A model generated the notes under the pieces. That model made no database searches, had not been told where the DNA came from, and saw only the letters and a list, made by a program, of their open reading frames with translations. DNA of 64,000 nt from assembly GCF_000235365.1 (NCBI RefSeq), contig NC_016454.1:496001-560000 (forward strand), read 5' to 3'. Every line of letters starts with the position of its first letter. The stretch's first letter is position 1. Shown here piece by piece: positions 30,852 through 40,833 of this stretch. This stretch comes from Eremothecium cymbalariae DBVPG#7215. Taxonomy: Eukaryota; Ascomycota; Saccharomycetes; Saccharomycetales; Saccharomycetaceae. The position numbers and the translations under genes are program-made.

Positions 30852-31757
30852 TTAGATTAGACCAAGGTTTCTTGCATGAAATTTTGCGTGTTCTGGAACA
30901 AAGGAACTCACAAAGTAGTATGAATGGTCGAACCCGTCCTCCATATGTAAGTCAACCATACCTTCCCAAGACGTACCCGCAGTTGCGGTTAACAACAATT
31001 CAGGTTTTAACTGTTTCTCCAAAAAGGGATCATTAGTACCTACATGAATCAATATTCTATCCTTACCAGTATTTTCAACTTTTCCAAACAATGAACAAGG
31101 GTCATATTCTTCCCAAGCTCTTTTATCAGGTCCTAGGTAACCGCCGAAGGCTTTCTCACCCCATGGCACTGAAGATGGGTTTCCAATTGGAGCAAACGCA
31201 GAGCAAGATCTGTAGCCACCCACTTCCTTACCATAATTCTTCAAGAATCCAGACAAAGCTCCAAATCCTCCCATAGAATGGCCTGTAATACCAATATTTC
31301 TCAAGAAATCAATGGTGCAGCCAGCATCCTTTTCTCTAAAGAAGGCGTCTAATAAAACTGGCAATTCTTTATGGATATAGTCATACATATTATAATGTTT
31401 CACATATGGTTTTTGGGTAGCGTTAACGTAGAAACCTGCTCCAATACCAAAATCCCATCCATTTTCAGGATCTGTTGGTACATCATCACCACGGGGAGAT
31501 GTATCTGGAAATACAAGCGCAAATCCATATTTATCAGCTTCAATCTGCCAAAATGCCTTTTCAGAAGCATTTTGGGGTGAGCATGTCAAACCAGATAGAT
31601 AATAAAGGGTTGGAATTCTTTTAGCAGAACCACTTTGGTATTGTCTTGGAACATAGACGTTTACGTCCATCAAAGTTTTGCAAACTTCGGATTTATGAGA
31701 AAGCTTTAAAAGTTTCCCACCACAAACAGCAACTTCAGCATTTAATTTGAATACCAT
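30852..31757 (-). CDS. S-formylglutathione hydrolase (esterase D type)
   Basis: Hydrolyses S-formylglutathione to formate and glutathione, the last step of glutathione-dependent formaldehyde detoxification in the cytosol. I start at the ATG at 31757 (301 residues; yeast YJL068C has 299); upstream in frame there is only a TTG. An alpha/beta-hydrolase with nucleophile Ser161 in GHSMGG, the same residue number as in yeast. The other triad residues are probably the Asp in HVGTNDPFL and the His in DGFDHSYYFV. The oxyanion-side segment YLSGLTCSPQNASEKAFWQ is typical of the family. The gene ends only about 50 bp from the SAF1 stop, so the two 3' ends are tightly convergent. Confidence 0.95.
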   Translation of the reverse strand: MVFKLNAEVAVCGGKLLKLSHKSEVCKTLMDVNVYVPRQYQSGSAKRIPTLYYLSGLTCSPQNASEKAFWQIEADKYGFALVFPDTSPRGDDVPTDPENGWDFGIGAGFYVNATQKPYVKHYNMYDYIHKELPVLLDAFFREKDAGCTIDFLRNIGITGHSMGGFGALSGFLKNYGKEVGGYRSCSAFAPIGNPSSVPWGEKAFGGYLGPDKRAWEEYDPCSLFGKVENTGKDRILIHVGTNDPFLEKQLKPELLLTATAGTSWEGMVDLHMEDGFDHSYYFVSSFVPEHAKFHARNLGLI

Positions 31758-32003
31758 AATGTTCTTTAACAATCACTTCATGCCCAGAGCATCGGTTTGT
31801 GTGAATTCAGGGTGGTCTATTTTGCAGAATTGCATTTTATATTTATAATTCTTTCCAAAGAAATTCCGTAATAGGCATTTTATACGTTTGCCATAATATG
31901 AAACTCTAATAGCTGCATTCAGGTGGGAGTCATGCTATTGCAAGTTCCGTGTTCTTCAAAAACCTTCTATTACAACCACTATTAATCTGCTATACATGCC
32001 TAC

Positions 32004-33197
32004 TTATTCCTGCTTATCTTGCAATTCTTCTTTGCTCACTTTGGGACTCTTTTCTTTCGAATCGGTCGTCGGTTCCTCTACGTCTTCATCTTCATCCACA
32101 TTAGGGAAGTCAATAGGGTCAAACCTCATTCTAACTTTATCGCTAACTTTAGTCTCTTGCGTCGTTGGATTCCTCAGCTTAAAATTGATCTGGTCCCAGT
32201 TATTTTCTCTTATTAACGGTTTCATAACGTCGTTCACCCTACGCCTTCTTAATTCAAGTCTGGAACGCAACGGCTTATAGTATGCAATACCTTTTTCATC
32301 GTTGAAGCCAATTGCTAATTCTGAAAGATAGTTGGAATTTGACGCATCCTGGATTTGTTTCATATCGAAATCATTCAACCTCTTGAACTTGTAACTATTG
32401 TTACTTTCCGAGAGTTCGTCAATTTGCTGTTCTATTTCTCCTCTCAATAACTTACTGTTCGCAGGATCGGTAGTATAAACTGATATCCACTCATCTTCTT
32501 CGAGTTCCACAGGCCTAAATAGTGCAGTAGACATATCCACGTTTTCCTTTTCAACCTTCGTAAGGGCCGCAGAACCAACAAACTTAACTGTGAAAAACAC
32601 CTCATCCATAGAAACCGTATCTGGAAGCAAACTCCAAGTCTTCACTGCAGTTAAATTCTTCTTTGTGGGATGCTTAATTTTTTTCAAATCACTCACTAGA
32701 TTGTCAAACGTTGATTCAACTTTTTCAACAATCTGCGCAGGTGTTAAAACACTGTCGTGATCATCACCTGGTGCAGATGAGAGCGGTCTCTTCCTCTCAC
32801 TCTTGGTAGTATTAGAAGTAGACACATACTCAGTTCTCCTTAAGAACGTAACTTTGGACAAGTCTGTCTTCGTCAACCTATCAACTCTAGGATCTCTCAA
32901 CAATATACGATCTTCCGGCTGTAACTTAACAGATTCATATCCATATAGATGCTTGGTGTCTTGCTGAGTAAGAACACCTGGAATCCGAAATAAATCTACA
33001 GGCATACCCAATTCCTTATCTAACTGAATCAATGGCGTCACATTGGTCTTAGTATAAAGAGATGTGATGAGCTGTGGAGACTCAACTGATTCTGATTCCA
33101 AATAACTATATTTCAAAAGCTTTGGAGGAAGTGGAGGAGGAGGGAGATCATTCTTATAGCTTATCTTTGCAATATATTCCTGCTTTCTAGATGACAT
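32004..33197 (-). CDS. PAF1: RNA polymerase II-associated factor Paf1
   Basis: The scaffold subunit of the Paf1 complex, which travels with RNA polymerase II and promotes histone H2B ubiquitination and H3K4/K36 methylation. The product is 397 residues (yeast 445) when started at the ATG at 33197. The N-terminus SRKQEYIAKISYKNDLPPPP and the following LPPKLLKY are the Paf1 signature. LLRDPRVDRLTKTDLSKVTF and LRRTEYVS complete the conserved N-terminal half. The C-terminal tail is acidic (DEDEDVEEPTTDSKEKSPK), as in yeast. An inverted pair of Reb1 sites lies about 140-165 bp upstream. Confidence 0.95.
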   Translation of the reverse strand: MSSRKQEYIAKISYKNDLPPPPLPPKLLKYSYLESESVESPQLITSLYTKTNVTPLIQLDKELGMPVDLFRIPGVLTQQDTKHLYGYESVKLQPEDRILLRDPRVDRLTKTDLSKVTFLRRTEYVSTSNTTKSERKRPLSSAPGDDHDSVLTPAQIVEKVESTFDNLVSDLKKIKHPTKKNLTAVKTWSLLPDTVSMDEVFFTVKFVGSAALTKVEKENVDMSTALFRPVELEEDEWISVYTTDPANSKLLRGEIEQQIDELSESNNSYKFKRLNDFDMKQIQDASNSNYLSELAIGFNDEKGIAYYKPLRSRLELRRRRVNDVMKPLIRENNWDQINFKLRNPTTQETKVSDKVRMRFDPIDFPNVDEDEDVEEPTTDSKEKSPKVSKEELQDKQE

Positions 33198-33333
33198 CAA
33201 ATAACTTGGGACCCACAGACAATCAACTTCTATGGCTTTTAATCCATGTGAATTCAGTGTTCATTTGTGAGGTTGGGTATCATCATATAATTGGCCGAAA
33301 TGTTAGTTTAACTTTCCATCAATTTCTAATTAT

Positions 33334-33363
33334 GTTACCCGGAGTTCCCATAATCCGGGTAAC
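33334..33363. promoter_or_regulatory. Inverted pair of Reb1 sites in the PAF1 promoter
   Basis: GTTACCCGGA (33334-33343) and its exact reverse complement TCCGGGTAAC (33354-33363) form a 10-bp inverted repeat with a 10-bp spacer. Each arm contains the Reb1 core TTACCCG. Reb1 is a general regulatory factor that clears nucleosomes. The rest of 33198-33722 shows nothing I recognise. Confidence 0.65.
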
Positions 33364-33722
33364 AATTGTTAGAGCTGGCGTCAGCTGCAATGACATCGCC
33401 AGATTAATAATGTATCCATTAACAGTCTATTCGTTTTAATTTGTTGTTTCGTTCCAGAACATAGCATTGTTATTTTATTGACGTATAATTAAATGGAGTG
33501 GATGCTGCTGGTCAAGAAATCGGATATCAGAAACCAAAGCCCTTTCCAGAGGAATGAGAAGAACTATTATTATAAGAATGTTGTAGATACAGCTGTCACA
33601 TCAGTTTTAACATATACATTAGCATAGTAGATACAGTAAAGAAATTTTACAATTGTACATAAAATAACTTGAAAATAATTTTTGTCCGGTACATTAAGTT
33701 TACTTATGAACGTGAAACCAAC

Positions 33723-34652
33723 CTACTTCTTCCAGAACCAACCGTCCAGCTTGGAATCACGTTTATCCATGACTTTTTCCATTATCTCTGAAGTTGGTTT
33801 AGATCCATCTGAGGGGAAAACGTTTTTTTCCGACTTAAGTGAGACCGAGCCATCGTCATAATAAGTTTTAAGCTCCGTTATTTGTTCGTGGCCATTTTCC
33901 GTTGTGTTAAAAGTAGTGTAACTGGAGCTTCCAACAACTTTGTTCTTTTTATCTCTAGTAAGAGCATTCTCCGGATCAGCCAAGGTGAGCATGTCCTCTG
34001 GGGTACTCGAACCTGGCCAAAGGGACCTTTGTTGTTGTTCTTTCTGCTGTTGCTTTTCTTTCGCCAACTTTATCATATGTGATCTCCAAGACAAGAAACC
34101 TGAGTAATCCGAGAAAAATAAGCCATACTTATGCTGCTTATCATTCTGTACCATTTCTTTAGTTAATATACTTGACAAACCTTGTGTAGCAGATGCTCTA
34201 TCCCTGACAATAGCATCTGGGAATAAACACCTCCACCAACCTTTTGTATCCCACACAGACAAGCCATCTACCTCTTTGCATTGCACGAATTGAGTATCTG
34301 TTGGCGTTTTATAATTTTGAAGGGTCTCAATATTATCATTATCCTTCAACATATCCCGAATTTTGAATGGATGGCCGAAGCCACCAGGTAATCCCATTCC
34401 TGTTAATAGTCCACCTAGCCTATCTGTCGCATTTAATAACATATCATCAATGATTTTATCCTTCATAAACCTGCCAGTAGTATGCTGAACCAGGTCCTCA
34501 AAGAATTTACTGGGATCTTGCCAAGCATCATTCCAAATGTCACATATTGTATCATCCAACCGGTCTAGTTGCTTCGATAGCTCATTATCTAAAATTTTCT
34601 CGTTGAACTTTTCAACGTCACTGTCATCAATATTGCCACCAAAGAGTCCCAT
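33723..34652 (-). CDS. MPM1: Mitochondrial peculiar membrane protein Mpm1
   Basis: Mpm1 is an abundant mitochondrial membrane protein of poorly defined role. I start at the ATG at 34652 (309 residues; yeast 252); the frame upstream reaches only a TTG. The start MGLFGG corresponds to yeast MGFFG. The segment IWNDAWQDPSKFFEDLV is comparable to the yeast DDAWKTPSKAFHDLV. KGWWRCLFPDAIV and KYGLFFSDYSGFLSWR are further blocks I take to be conserved. A Gln-rich stretch (KQQQKEQQQR) and a C-terminal half rich in charged residues follow. I see no clear transmembrane helix. The identification rests on these short matches and on position: yeast MPM1 is YJL066C, between YJL068C and DLS1 (YJL065C), as here. 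Confidence 0.8.
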   Translation of the reverse strand: MGLFGGNIDDSDVEKFNEKILDNELSKQLDRLDDTICDIWNDAWQDPSKFFEDLVQHTTGRFMKDKIIDDMLLNATDRLGGLLTGMGLPGGFGHPFKIRDMLKDNDNIETLQNYKTPTDTQFVQCKEVDGLSVWDTKGWWRCLFPDAIVRDRASATQGLSSILTKEMVQNDKQHKYGLFFSDYSGFLSWRSHMIKLAKEKQQQKEQQQRSLWPGSSTPEDMLTLADPENALTRDKKNKVVGSSSYTTFNTTENGHEQITELKTYYDDGSVSLKSEKNVFPSDGSKPTSEIMEKVMDKRDSKLDGWFWKK

Positions 34653-35006
34653 TCTGTAGTAAACCGTACGTAAACCACCGATACTAAACAAACTTAGTGT
34701 GAAATTTATCCACCTTTTAGTTTTTTGATGTATTTGTGCAATGATAACTGGTCTTATTTATTATACAACCAACATGAAAGATCATGTTCTTGTTCCAGAA
34801 TGATCTACAAATGGTCAGATTGTAGATTTTACTGTAGTAGTCAGAAATTAGATGAACGCATTATGCTCTTCGAAGATGAGAAGGACACAGCATTAGTGTC
34901 ATTAAATAAACGCTCCATTTCTTGGAACTAATACCAATAAAGCCTATATATACATATATATGGTACCTACTCTAACCAGAGGGCACCATTGTCCCGATAA
35001 TTGAAT
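34653..35006. other. Intergenic region MPM1-DPB3, nothing recognised
   Basis: 354 bp upstream of MPM1 and downstream of DPB3. It contains a short TATATATACATATATATGG tract near 34945 and no supported gene or site. Confidence 0.4.
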
Positions 35007-35651
35007 TCAGTCGTCTTCTTGTTCTTCTTGTGCGTCGGCGTCTTGCCCCGCATCTTGGTAGCCATCGCTGCTATCCTCATTATCTAGGTCAGCAACCTGA
35101 TTCATTTTAGCCACCTCCTCCATCTCCTTCTGCAGTTCGCTCTCTTCCACTTGTTCGTCCTCACTAACCACCTCAAGTCCTTCCAGATTGTGTAATTCTG
35201 CACCGGGAATTCTTTCCATCATATGATCACGACCATCACCACCCAGCTCAATTCCATCTTTCTTCTTAAACGGTAGAATGGCTTGGCCTCGAATTGCATC
35301 ATGGGGTGCTGGAGTCGAATATCGCACCTTGTTCTGCTGCACCAAATGCGAAAGCACCTTGGTCTCCGGAATCACGTCCCCAAGAAAACTAAACTTATCA
35401 AGTCTTGACACTGCTCTTGCAAGGTCAGTGTAATTCATCCGTATCTGCTTACCCTTCAATTGCTTCCTACTCTCCAGCTGTGCCATGGCCACTGATTCCT
35501 CGCTGATCGACTGAATAAAGAGTTCTGTTGCAAAGGCCGTTGCAATATACGCAGGTTGTGTGGTCAAGATGTAATCTGGGTCGGTCTTCGCGATACGCTT
35601 GCATTTAGAGATTGGTAGCCTAGGCATCACATCCTTCTCCTTCGAAGCCAT
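35007..35651 (-). CDS. DPB3: Histone-fold protein Dpb3/Dls1
   Basis: In S. cerevisiae two related histone-fold proteins exist: Dpb3, a subunit of DNA polymerase epsilon, and Dls1, a subunit of the ISW2/yCHRAC remodeller. Each pairs with Dpb4. This single 214-residue gene sits between the counterparts of YJL066C (MPM1) and YBR276C (PPS1), near PAF1 (YBR279W). That fits the common ancestor of both, and it may serve both complexes. The histone fold is at about 10-100 (LPISKCKRIAKTDPDYILTT, AFATELFIQSISEESVAMA, YTDLARAVSRLDKFSFLGDV). The C-terminus is strongly acidic (DNEDSSDGYQDAGQDADA), as in Dpb3. Confidence 0.88.
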   Translation of the reverse strand: MASKEKDVMPRLPISKCKRIAKTDPDYILTTQPAYIATAFATELFIQSISEESVAMAQLESRKQLKGKQIRMNYTDLARAVSRLDKFSFLGDVIPETKVLSHLVQQNKVRYSTPAPHDAIRGQAILPFKKKDGIELGGDGRDHMMERIPGAELHNLEGLEVVSEDEQVEESELQKEMEEVAKMNQVADLDNEDSSDGYQDAGQDADAQEEQEDD

Positions 35652-36104
35652 AATTGTTTACTGCTGCTGCTCTGGTGGTTCCCAGTGGCAGGTAGATATC
35701 ACACTGAAAAATCGCGTTGTATAGGTTCTTAATAGATTCACACGACAATCCAAGACACCTGCAACGGTTTTAATAGCAGAGACGCAATATATAGGTATTT
35801 AAACAGCCATAGAAACCACGATTGATAGCCGTAGATCAGGGCAATCCTATCAGTTGGTTCTATCATGTACTATAAGCTTAATTACAGAATTCTAACGGTG
35901 AACTCCATACACCGCATCAAAACTTTCTGGAACATTAGTTTTTGGAACCTCATTTACTCCTTACTTAAAGTTAGATAGGGCTGACACTTCGAGGGATTGA
36001 GTTGTATTGTAGAATAAGAGTTAGGTCGTACTTTATAGAATATATTAAAACCAAAATAACAGGCTACACGGTTTTTGTTTTGGTAGTTGAAGTGATAGGT
36101 CAAG
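35652..36104. other. DPB3-PPS1 divergent promoter, nothing specific recognised
   Basis: 453 bp between two start codons. The DNA is AT-rich, with no element I can name with confidence. Confidence 0.4.
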
Positions 36105-38498
36105 ATGATGTCGTCTACTAAGAGCCAGCAGAAACGACATATGTCGGATGATCAGATGCTGGTTGTTTCAAGCAAAAGGCAGGATTCAGCATCAAATATC
36201 TGCGATCGATTCACATTGATTTCTGGAGACAAGTTATATCTGTTGTTTCAAAAGCAGCAAGAGCTATCTCTGCCAGATTCAGGGGTGATGTTCCCTTGGT
36301 TACATGGGTTTGGTCAGGCGAATGTTCCTTATACAGAAAAGTTTCAACTGAGCATTATCAGATCACAGCCGCTGCCGCCGGGGATGATCGAGAATTCTGG
36401 GATGTTGCGATCATCTTTGGATTTGACTGATTTGTTTACTCCGCTGAATGAGGTGACCCAAGATTTGGATCAGGTTGTAAAAGTTGAGTTGCGAGAATAT
36501 AGAACTTTAACTGGGTATAATGCAACCATACTAGAAGTGGATGAATTGATCCGGATATGTAGACACTATAGGCTACTGCCTTTTTTACTCACTGACACCA
36601 TCAAACAATATAAATACGGTAATAAAAGGCAAATAGGCACCCAAGTTAAGGATGATGGTGCATCGTGGAAACGCCCTGGTATGTTTAGGAGGTTTGATAT
36701 ACAACCAGCCAAACATTTAGAACTTTCTAATAAAGTTGTGATGTACTGCCTGTCTAATGGGCATCCTAGCAGATGTCGTTGCCATGATGCAGGCGTGATG
36801 GTTAAATGGGCTAGCAACTTCGTTGCGCTAAATTATTTGGAGCGTGAACAGAATACACCCAAAATTTTTATTCTCGGAGGAATTAGCGATATTCCTCAGG
36901 GTCTGATGGCTATGGTACCAATGTCGATGGCTTCTCTAGAGAAGCCTTCAGCAGGCCAATTAGCTTCACATTTTGATATTGCATCTTTTAATAGCTGGGA
37001 CAGAGATCTTTTGTATAAGGAGCGGCTCGAGATTTCTAAGATGAGCAGCATAAGCATGATAGCTGAAAATGTATGCTGCGGCAATTCCACTGATGTTGAG
37101 ATTTTAAGACTACGAAGAATAAGCCCTAATAACTCACTGTCGTCTAAAAAGTACTATAGTACATGTAATACAATAGTGACATTAAGTGATTTAGACTATC
37201 GGAATCTTGATATGTCAGCTTTGGATTCCCAGCTATTTAATCTTCCCTCTAAAGAATGTCTAAACTGTGGATTGTATATTCAATGCGTCGAGAGTGCACC
37301 TCTTCCTTCTTGTACGGAAATCGAATATCATATGAACCAACTAGAAAGTAGCATAGAGCTTAAATTCCCGAGCTCTGGTTCAATTGGGCTTGGAAATTTA
37401 ACGCTTGAGTCAATTAAATCATTTGTCAACATTTGTCATTTAATTCATCAGTTTAGGAAGAAAACTGATCGCTGGTCATTAATTTACTGTTCAGATGGAT
37501 ACACCGAAACCTCCCTTTTGGTTGTTGCGTATCTAATCTTCAACTGGGATGTATCACTAGATGAAGTGTTATTACGTTTGCATAACGAACTTGAGCGCCC
37601 TTTCTTTTTATTTCCAGTGGATTTACAAGTTTTAGGCCACTTGCAACTTCTTTTACGTGAGCTCTCGCCGTTGAGGGATCCAACCAGAGATTCTACACTT
37701 CTTAAAATTGATCCGGATATGTTTAGTAAAATGTTTTTCACCAAACCATGTCAAGATGTTGATTTTTTAAGATCAAAGGGTCCGTTACCCTCCAGAATTT
37801 TACCACATTTGTATCTTGGGTCATTAGAACATGCGCAGAATCCCAATTTACTTTCTAATTTGGGAATTAAGAACATAGTTTCAGTGGGAGAGACGTTATC
37901 ATGGTCAGCTAATGGACAAGAACAAAAATTACCATGCTATAGCAGCGCTTGTATCGTTCCTACTTCGGCTTTTGGAGTGTCTTTAGCCTCATATAGCAGA
38001 AATGTAGCGGGACCGTCCAATGCCAATTTAATGAAAAGAAATAGATCCTTCAGTCTTGACACTTTGAATTTAATGGAGTCACCAACCTGTAAAACTACAG
38101 TAACTTCTAATGATGGATTTAATATATGCCACGTTAGTAATTTGGGTGATAATGGGGTTGATCCGATGCTTTCCCAACTTGAACAAGTTTTGGCATTTAT
38201 TGATAAATGCTTTCAAAGGGGAGAAAGGGTGCTCGTTCACTGTATGGTTGGTGTGTCAAGAAGTGCAACCGTGTGTATTGCAGAATGTATGAAGCGTCTG
38301 GATTGTGGTGTTATTCAGGCTTATCTCTTTGTTCGCGTTCGAAGATTGAACATCATAATCCAGCCAAACCTAATGTTCATTTACGAATTACTTAAATGGC
38401 AGGAATTAAAGCACCCTAATGCTAAGAAAGTTGATTGGCATATTATGTGCCGTGCCATCGCAGAGCTAAACAAAAATTACATAAAGGATTCTTGGTAG
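36105..38498 (+). CDS. PPS1: Dual-specificity protein phosphatase Pps1
   Basis: A large dual-specificity phosphatase; in yeast it is linked to DNA synthesis and checkpoint control. The 797-residue product is close to yeast (807). The C-terminal catalytic domain (about 555-790) begins with PSRILPHLYLGSLEHAQNP. Its active site is HCMVGVSRSA, with Cys713 as nucleophile and Arg719. The general acid is expected in the loop around DNGVDPMLSQ. An upstream domain (about 430-530) resembles a degenerate second phosphatase fold: IYCSDGYTETSLLVVAYLIF looks like a P-loop with Ser-Asp in place of the catalytic His-Cys start. Transcribed divergently from DPB3. Confidence 0.93.
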   Translation: MMSSTKSQQKRHMSDDQMLVVSSKRQDSASNICDRFTLISGDKLYLLFQKQQELSLPDSGVMFPWLHGFGQANVPYTEKFQLSIIRSQPLPPGMIENSGMLRSSLDLTDLFTPLNEVTQDLDQVVKVELREYRTLTGYNATILEVDELIRICRHYRLLPFLLTDTIKQYKYGNKRQIGTQVKDDGASWKRPGMFRRFDIQPAKHLELSNKVVMYCLSNGHPSRCRCHDAGVMVKWASNFVALNYLEREQNTPKIFILGGISDIPQGLMAMVPMSMASLEKPSAGQLASHFDIASFNSWDRDLLYKERLEISKMSSISMIAENVCCGNSTDVEILRLRRISPNNSLSSKKYYSTCNTIVTLSDLDYRNLDMSALDSQLFNLPSKECLNCGLYIQCVESAPLPSCTEIEYHMNQLESSIELKFPSSGSIGLGNLTLESIKSFVNICHLIHQFRKKTDRWSLIYCSDGYTETSLLVVAYLIFNWDVSLDEVLLRLHNELERPFFLFPVDLQVLGHLQLLLRELSPLRDPTRDSTLLKIDPDMFSKMFFTKPCQDVDFLRSKGPLPSRILPHLYLGSLEHAQNPNLLSNLGIKNIVSVGETLSWSANGQEQKLPCYSSACIVPTSAFGVSLASYSRNVAGPSNANLMKRNRSFSLDTLNLMESPTCKTTVTSNDGFNICHVSNLGDNGVDPMLSQLEQVLAFIDKCFQRGERVLVHCMVGVSRSATVCIAECMKRLDCGVIQAYLFVRVRRLNIIIQPNLMFIYELLKWQELKHPNAKKVDWHIMCRAIAELNKNYIKDSW

Positions 38499-38561
38499 GT
38501 ATTTTCAGTGCTCATGAAGCACCTGTATTATTTTGTCAACTTATTTTTTAATGAAATGCCC

Positions 38562-39632
38562 TTAGTCTAAAGTAACATATCTCTTTAAATGGTCTGGAAT
38601 AACGTCGTATAGGTTCTTTTCCTGCAACCAACTCTTAGAGAAGAGTCGATCAGCGTATTTATGACCAGAATCACAAAGAATAGTCACCACATTGCTATTT
38701 GGAGGCAAATCTTTGGCAACTTTAGCTGCTGCTACAACGTTTAAGCCAGAAGTACCACCTAAAAAGAGCCCCTCTTCCTCAATGAGTCTGTAAACCATAA
38801 CTATAGATTCTTCATCTGGAACAAAAACGGCATCGTCAACAAAGTCAAGGCCAGCTTGTAAGTTGTTGGTAATCCTACCTTGGCCAATTCCCTCAGTGAA
38901 GGAGCTTCCTTCTCGCACTAACTCACCTGTTTTAACATAGGAATAAATAACGGATCCGGGGGGATCAGCAACAACTAATTTACAAACACCACCTGTAGCT
39001 TTTTTTAAATATTTGGCTATACCAGTGAAAGTACCACCTGTTCCCGTCGAACAAGTAAACGAATCAAGCTTTAAGCCCGCGCTCTCAATCTGCTGCAGAA
39101 TTTCTGGGCCTGTCGTGTAGTAATGTGACTTCCAGTTTGCCTCATTATCAAATTGATCGGTCCAGATAGCATTATCCAATGATTTTGCATGATCCCTCGC
39201 CCTGTTATTAAAATTTAAAGGATCAGTTATCGGACAAGGAGGAACCGGATAAACCTCAGTCCCCAAATACCTCAACAAATTGATTTTTGCTTGAGCTTGC
39301 GTATCAGGCATATAAAATACAGCTTTGTATCCTCTCGCCTTGGCAATATGTGCAAGACCAATAGCTGTATTTCCAGCAGACCCTTCGACAATTGTAGCAG
39401 GCCTCGAAGGGTCAATTGCTCCTGTAGATTCTGCTTCATTGATTAAGTACAAAGCTGCCCTATCCTTTACCGAACCACCGGGATTTTGGAATTCTGCTTT
39501 GCCATAGATGTTACGACCCAGTTCAGCAGATAGTTTTTGAAGCTTGATTAATGGTGTATTGCCAATAGCATCACAAAAGCCATTGATAGAAAGCTTGGGG
39601 GTATTTATCGACATGTTGAAGGGTAGTTTCAT
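38562..39632 (-). CDS. Cysteine synthase (O-acetylserine sulfhydrylase), PLP-dependent
   Basis: A type II fold PLP enzyme making cysteine from O-acetylserine and sulfide. The 356-residue product has the PLP lysine, Lys56, in [11 protein letters not shown]. The phosphate loop TGTGGTFTG is present, as is [10 protein letters not shown], a variant of the usual T-S-G-N-T-G substrate loop. [32 protein letters not shown] and the end [12 protein letters not shown] follow. These features resemble the form found in filamentous fungi and alpha-proteobacteria. Yeast Mcy1 (YGR012W) is a different branch with a membrane anchor; no anchor is seen here. The sequence [12 protein letters not shown] allows a second start at codon 7. 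The upstream region has Cbf1 and Met31/32-like sites. The gene has no counterpart at this place in the S. cerevisiae order. Confidence 0.9.
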   Translation of the reverse strand: MKLPFNMSINTPKLSINGFCDAIGNTPLIKLQKLSAELGRNIYGKAEFQNPGGSVKDRAALYLINEAESTGAIDPSRPATIVEGSAGNTAIGLAHIAKARGYKAVFYMPDTQAQAKINLLRYLGTEVYPVPPCPITDPLNFNNRARDHAKSLDNAIWTDQFDNEANWKSHYYTTGPEILQQIESAGLKLDSFTCSTGTGGTFTGIAKYLKKATGGVCKLVVADPPGSVIYSYVKTGELVREGSSFTEGIGQGRITNNLQAGLDFVDDAVFVPDEESIVMVYRLIEEEGLFLGGTSGLNVVAAAKVAKDLPPNSNVVTILCDSGHKYADRLFSKSWLQEKNLYDVIPDHLKRYVTLD

Positions 39633-39724
39633 GACTAGCTTGTAGAGAAGAAGTTATTCAGCCAGATAGCTTAACTTTATAAGTAATGGTTTCTCCAGTT
39701 AACGAGGCTGCATCGACTTAATTA

Positions 39725-39747
39725 GCCACAATTTATTTAGTCACGTG
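39725..39747. promoter_or_regulatory. Met31/32-like and Cbf1 sites before cysteine synthase
   Basis: TCACGTG (Cbf1) at 39741-39747 lies next to GCCACAATTT at 39725-39734. The reverse complement of the latter, AAATTGTGGC, differs by one base from the Met31/Met32 consensus AAACTGTGGC. They are about 93-115 bp upstream of the start at 39632. This close pairing is the usual Met4-dependent module of yeast sulfur genes. The rest of 39633-40104 shows nothing more. Confidence 0.55.
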
Positions 39748-40104
39748 TATATTGTACTTACAGTAACTCTTAGATTCAAAGATCCATTGGAATACCACAA
39801 ACAGAAATCTTTGAGCGTTCTTGGAGATGAAACAGTGTCGCAATTATATCCTCTTCGTTACGTTCAGCTGCTCAGACTGATTATCTGGTTGCTGAAAGCG
39901 AATCAAAGTTTGGGGACCAAGCACATATATACGTGATTTAAACAGAAGGGTCTTGAATTCCGTGCTACAGTTGTACAGATATTGCTCTAATGAAAGATTT
40001 AAAAGCTCTGAATGTAATCAACAAAGAGTTCAAAGAGTTTTCTGTGTTACAATTTTATAATCTTATTTACAAGATGTGCACAGTCCTAAAAATACATCAA
40101 ATTT

Positions 40105-40833
40105 TTATTGTTTATTGGCATACGGCCTATCCTTCATGAACTGGTATCCTACTTTCTTTGGGGCCAATGGGACATGTTCACGAACAGAATAATCCTTTAT
40201 GACGGTATCTATATATTGCAGAAACTGGTCAGTCTCCTCGTGGTTAACTTCGACACCTTGCTTCTTCAAAATGAACTCCCTCACCACTCTCACATCACGC
40301 AAAAAGGCATCACGATCCATGCCTTTGGACAGCTTGTGTAGATTTTTGAGTGTCATCTGGTGGAGTTCTTCATTCTTGGAGTTGGCGTGCAAGATAGCCT
40401 TGACAATCAGCCACAGTTTCATGTTACCCTTTAATAGATTACCGTCACTATCAACAACTGGAGCATCCACCAATTCAAGAACACTGCTTGGAGCACGATC
40501 GCCTAACCTTGGTTCTAATTTCATAAGTCTCGTGTAACCACGCTCCCTAGTGGAATATCTAGGAGCAATGTCTTCTAATAACTTCTTCAAAAGCTTCGAA
40601 TTATCACCCGAAAGGTACAGTCTGCTTTGTAACTCAGGAATATGTTTGCTCGGGTTCTGAACAGCTTTTTTTGCAATGGTAATAATACGCTCAGCATGAC
40701 GTTGGGCTTCTTTCAACTTTGGAGTGGTCGATACAATTACCTCATGCTGTAGCAGCTGCGAAGCGAGAGATCTCATCAGCGCTTCTCTATGCGGTTTTGT
40801 GCGTGACAATTGTCTTCTCAAACCAACTGTCAT
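40105..40833 (-). CDS. MRPL8: Mitochondrial large-subunit ribosomal protein bL17m
   Basis: Mitochondrial homologue of bacterial ribosomal protein L17. The 242-residue product (yeast Mrpl8 238) begins MTVGLRRQLSRTKPHREALM, the classical L17 start without a long presequence. The L17 core continues SLASQLLQHEVIVSTTPKLKEAQRHAER and YTRLMKLEPRLGDRAP. A fungal C-terminal extension of about 100 residues follows. It is divergent from COA3, as in S. cerevisiae (YJL063C and YJL062W-A). Confidence 0.95.
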   Translation of the reverse strand: MTVGLRRQLSRTKPHREALMRSLASQLLQHEVIVSTTPKLKEAQRHAERIITIAKKAVQNPSKHIPELQSRLYLSGDNSKLLKKLLEDIAPRYSTRERGYTRLMKLEPRLGDRAPSSVLELVDAPVVDSDGNLLKGNMKLWLIVKAILHANSKNEELHQMTLKNLHKLSKGMDRDAFLRDVRVVREFILKKQGVEVNHEETDQFLQYIDTVIKDYSVREHVPLAPKKVGYQFMKDRPYANKQ

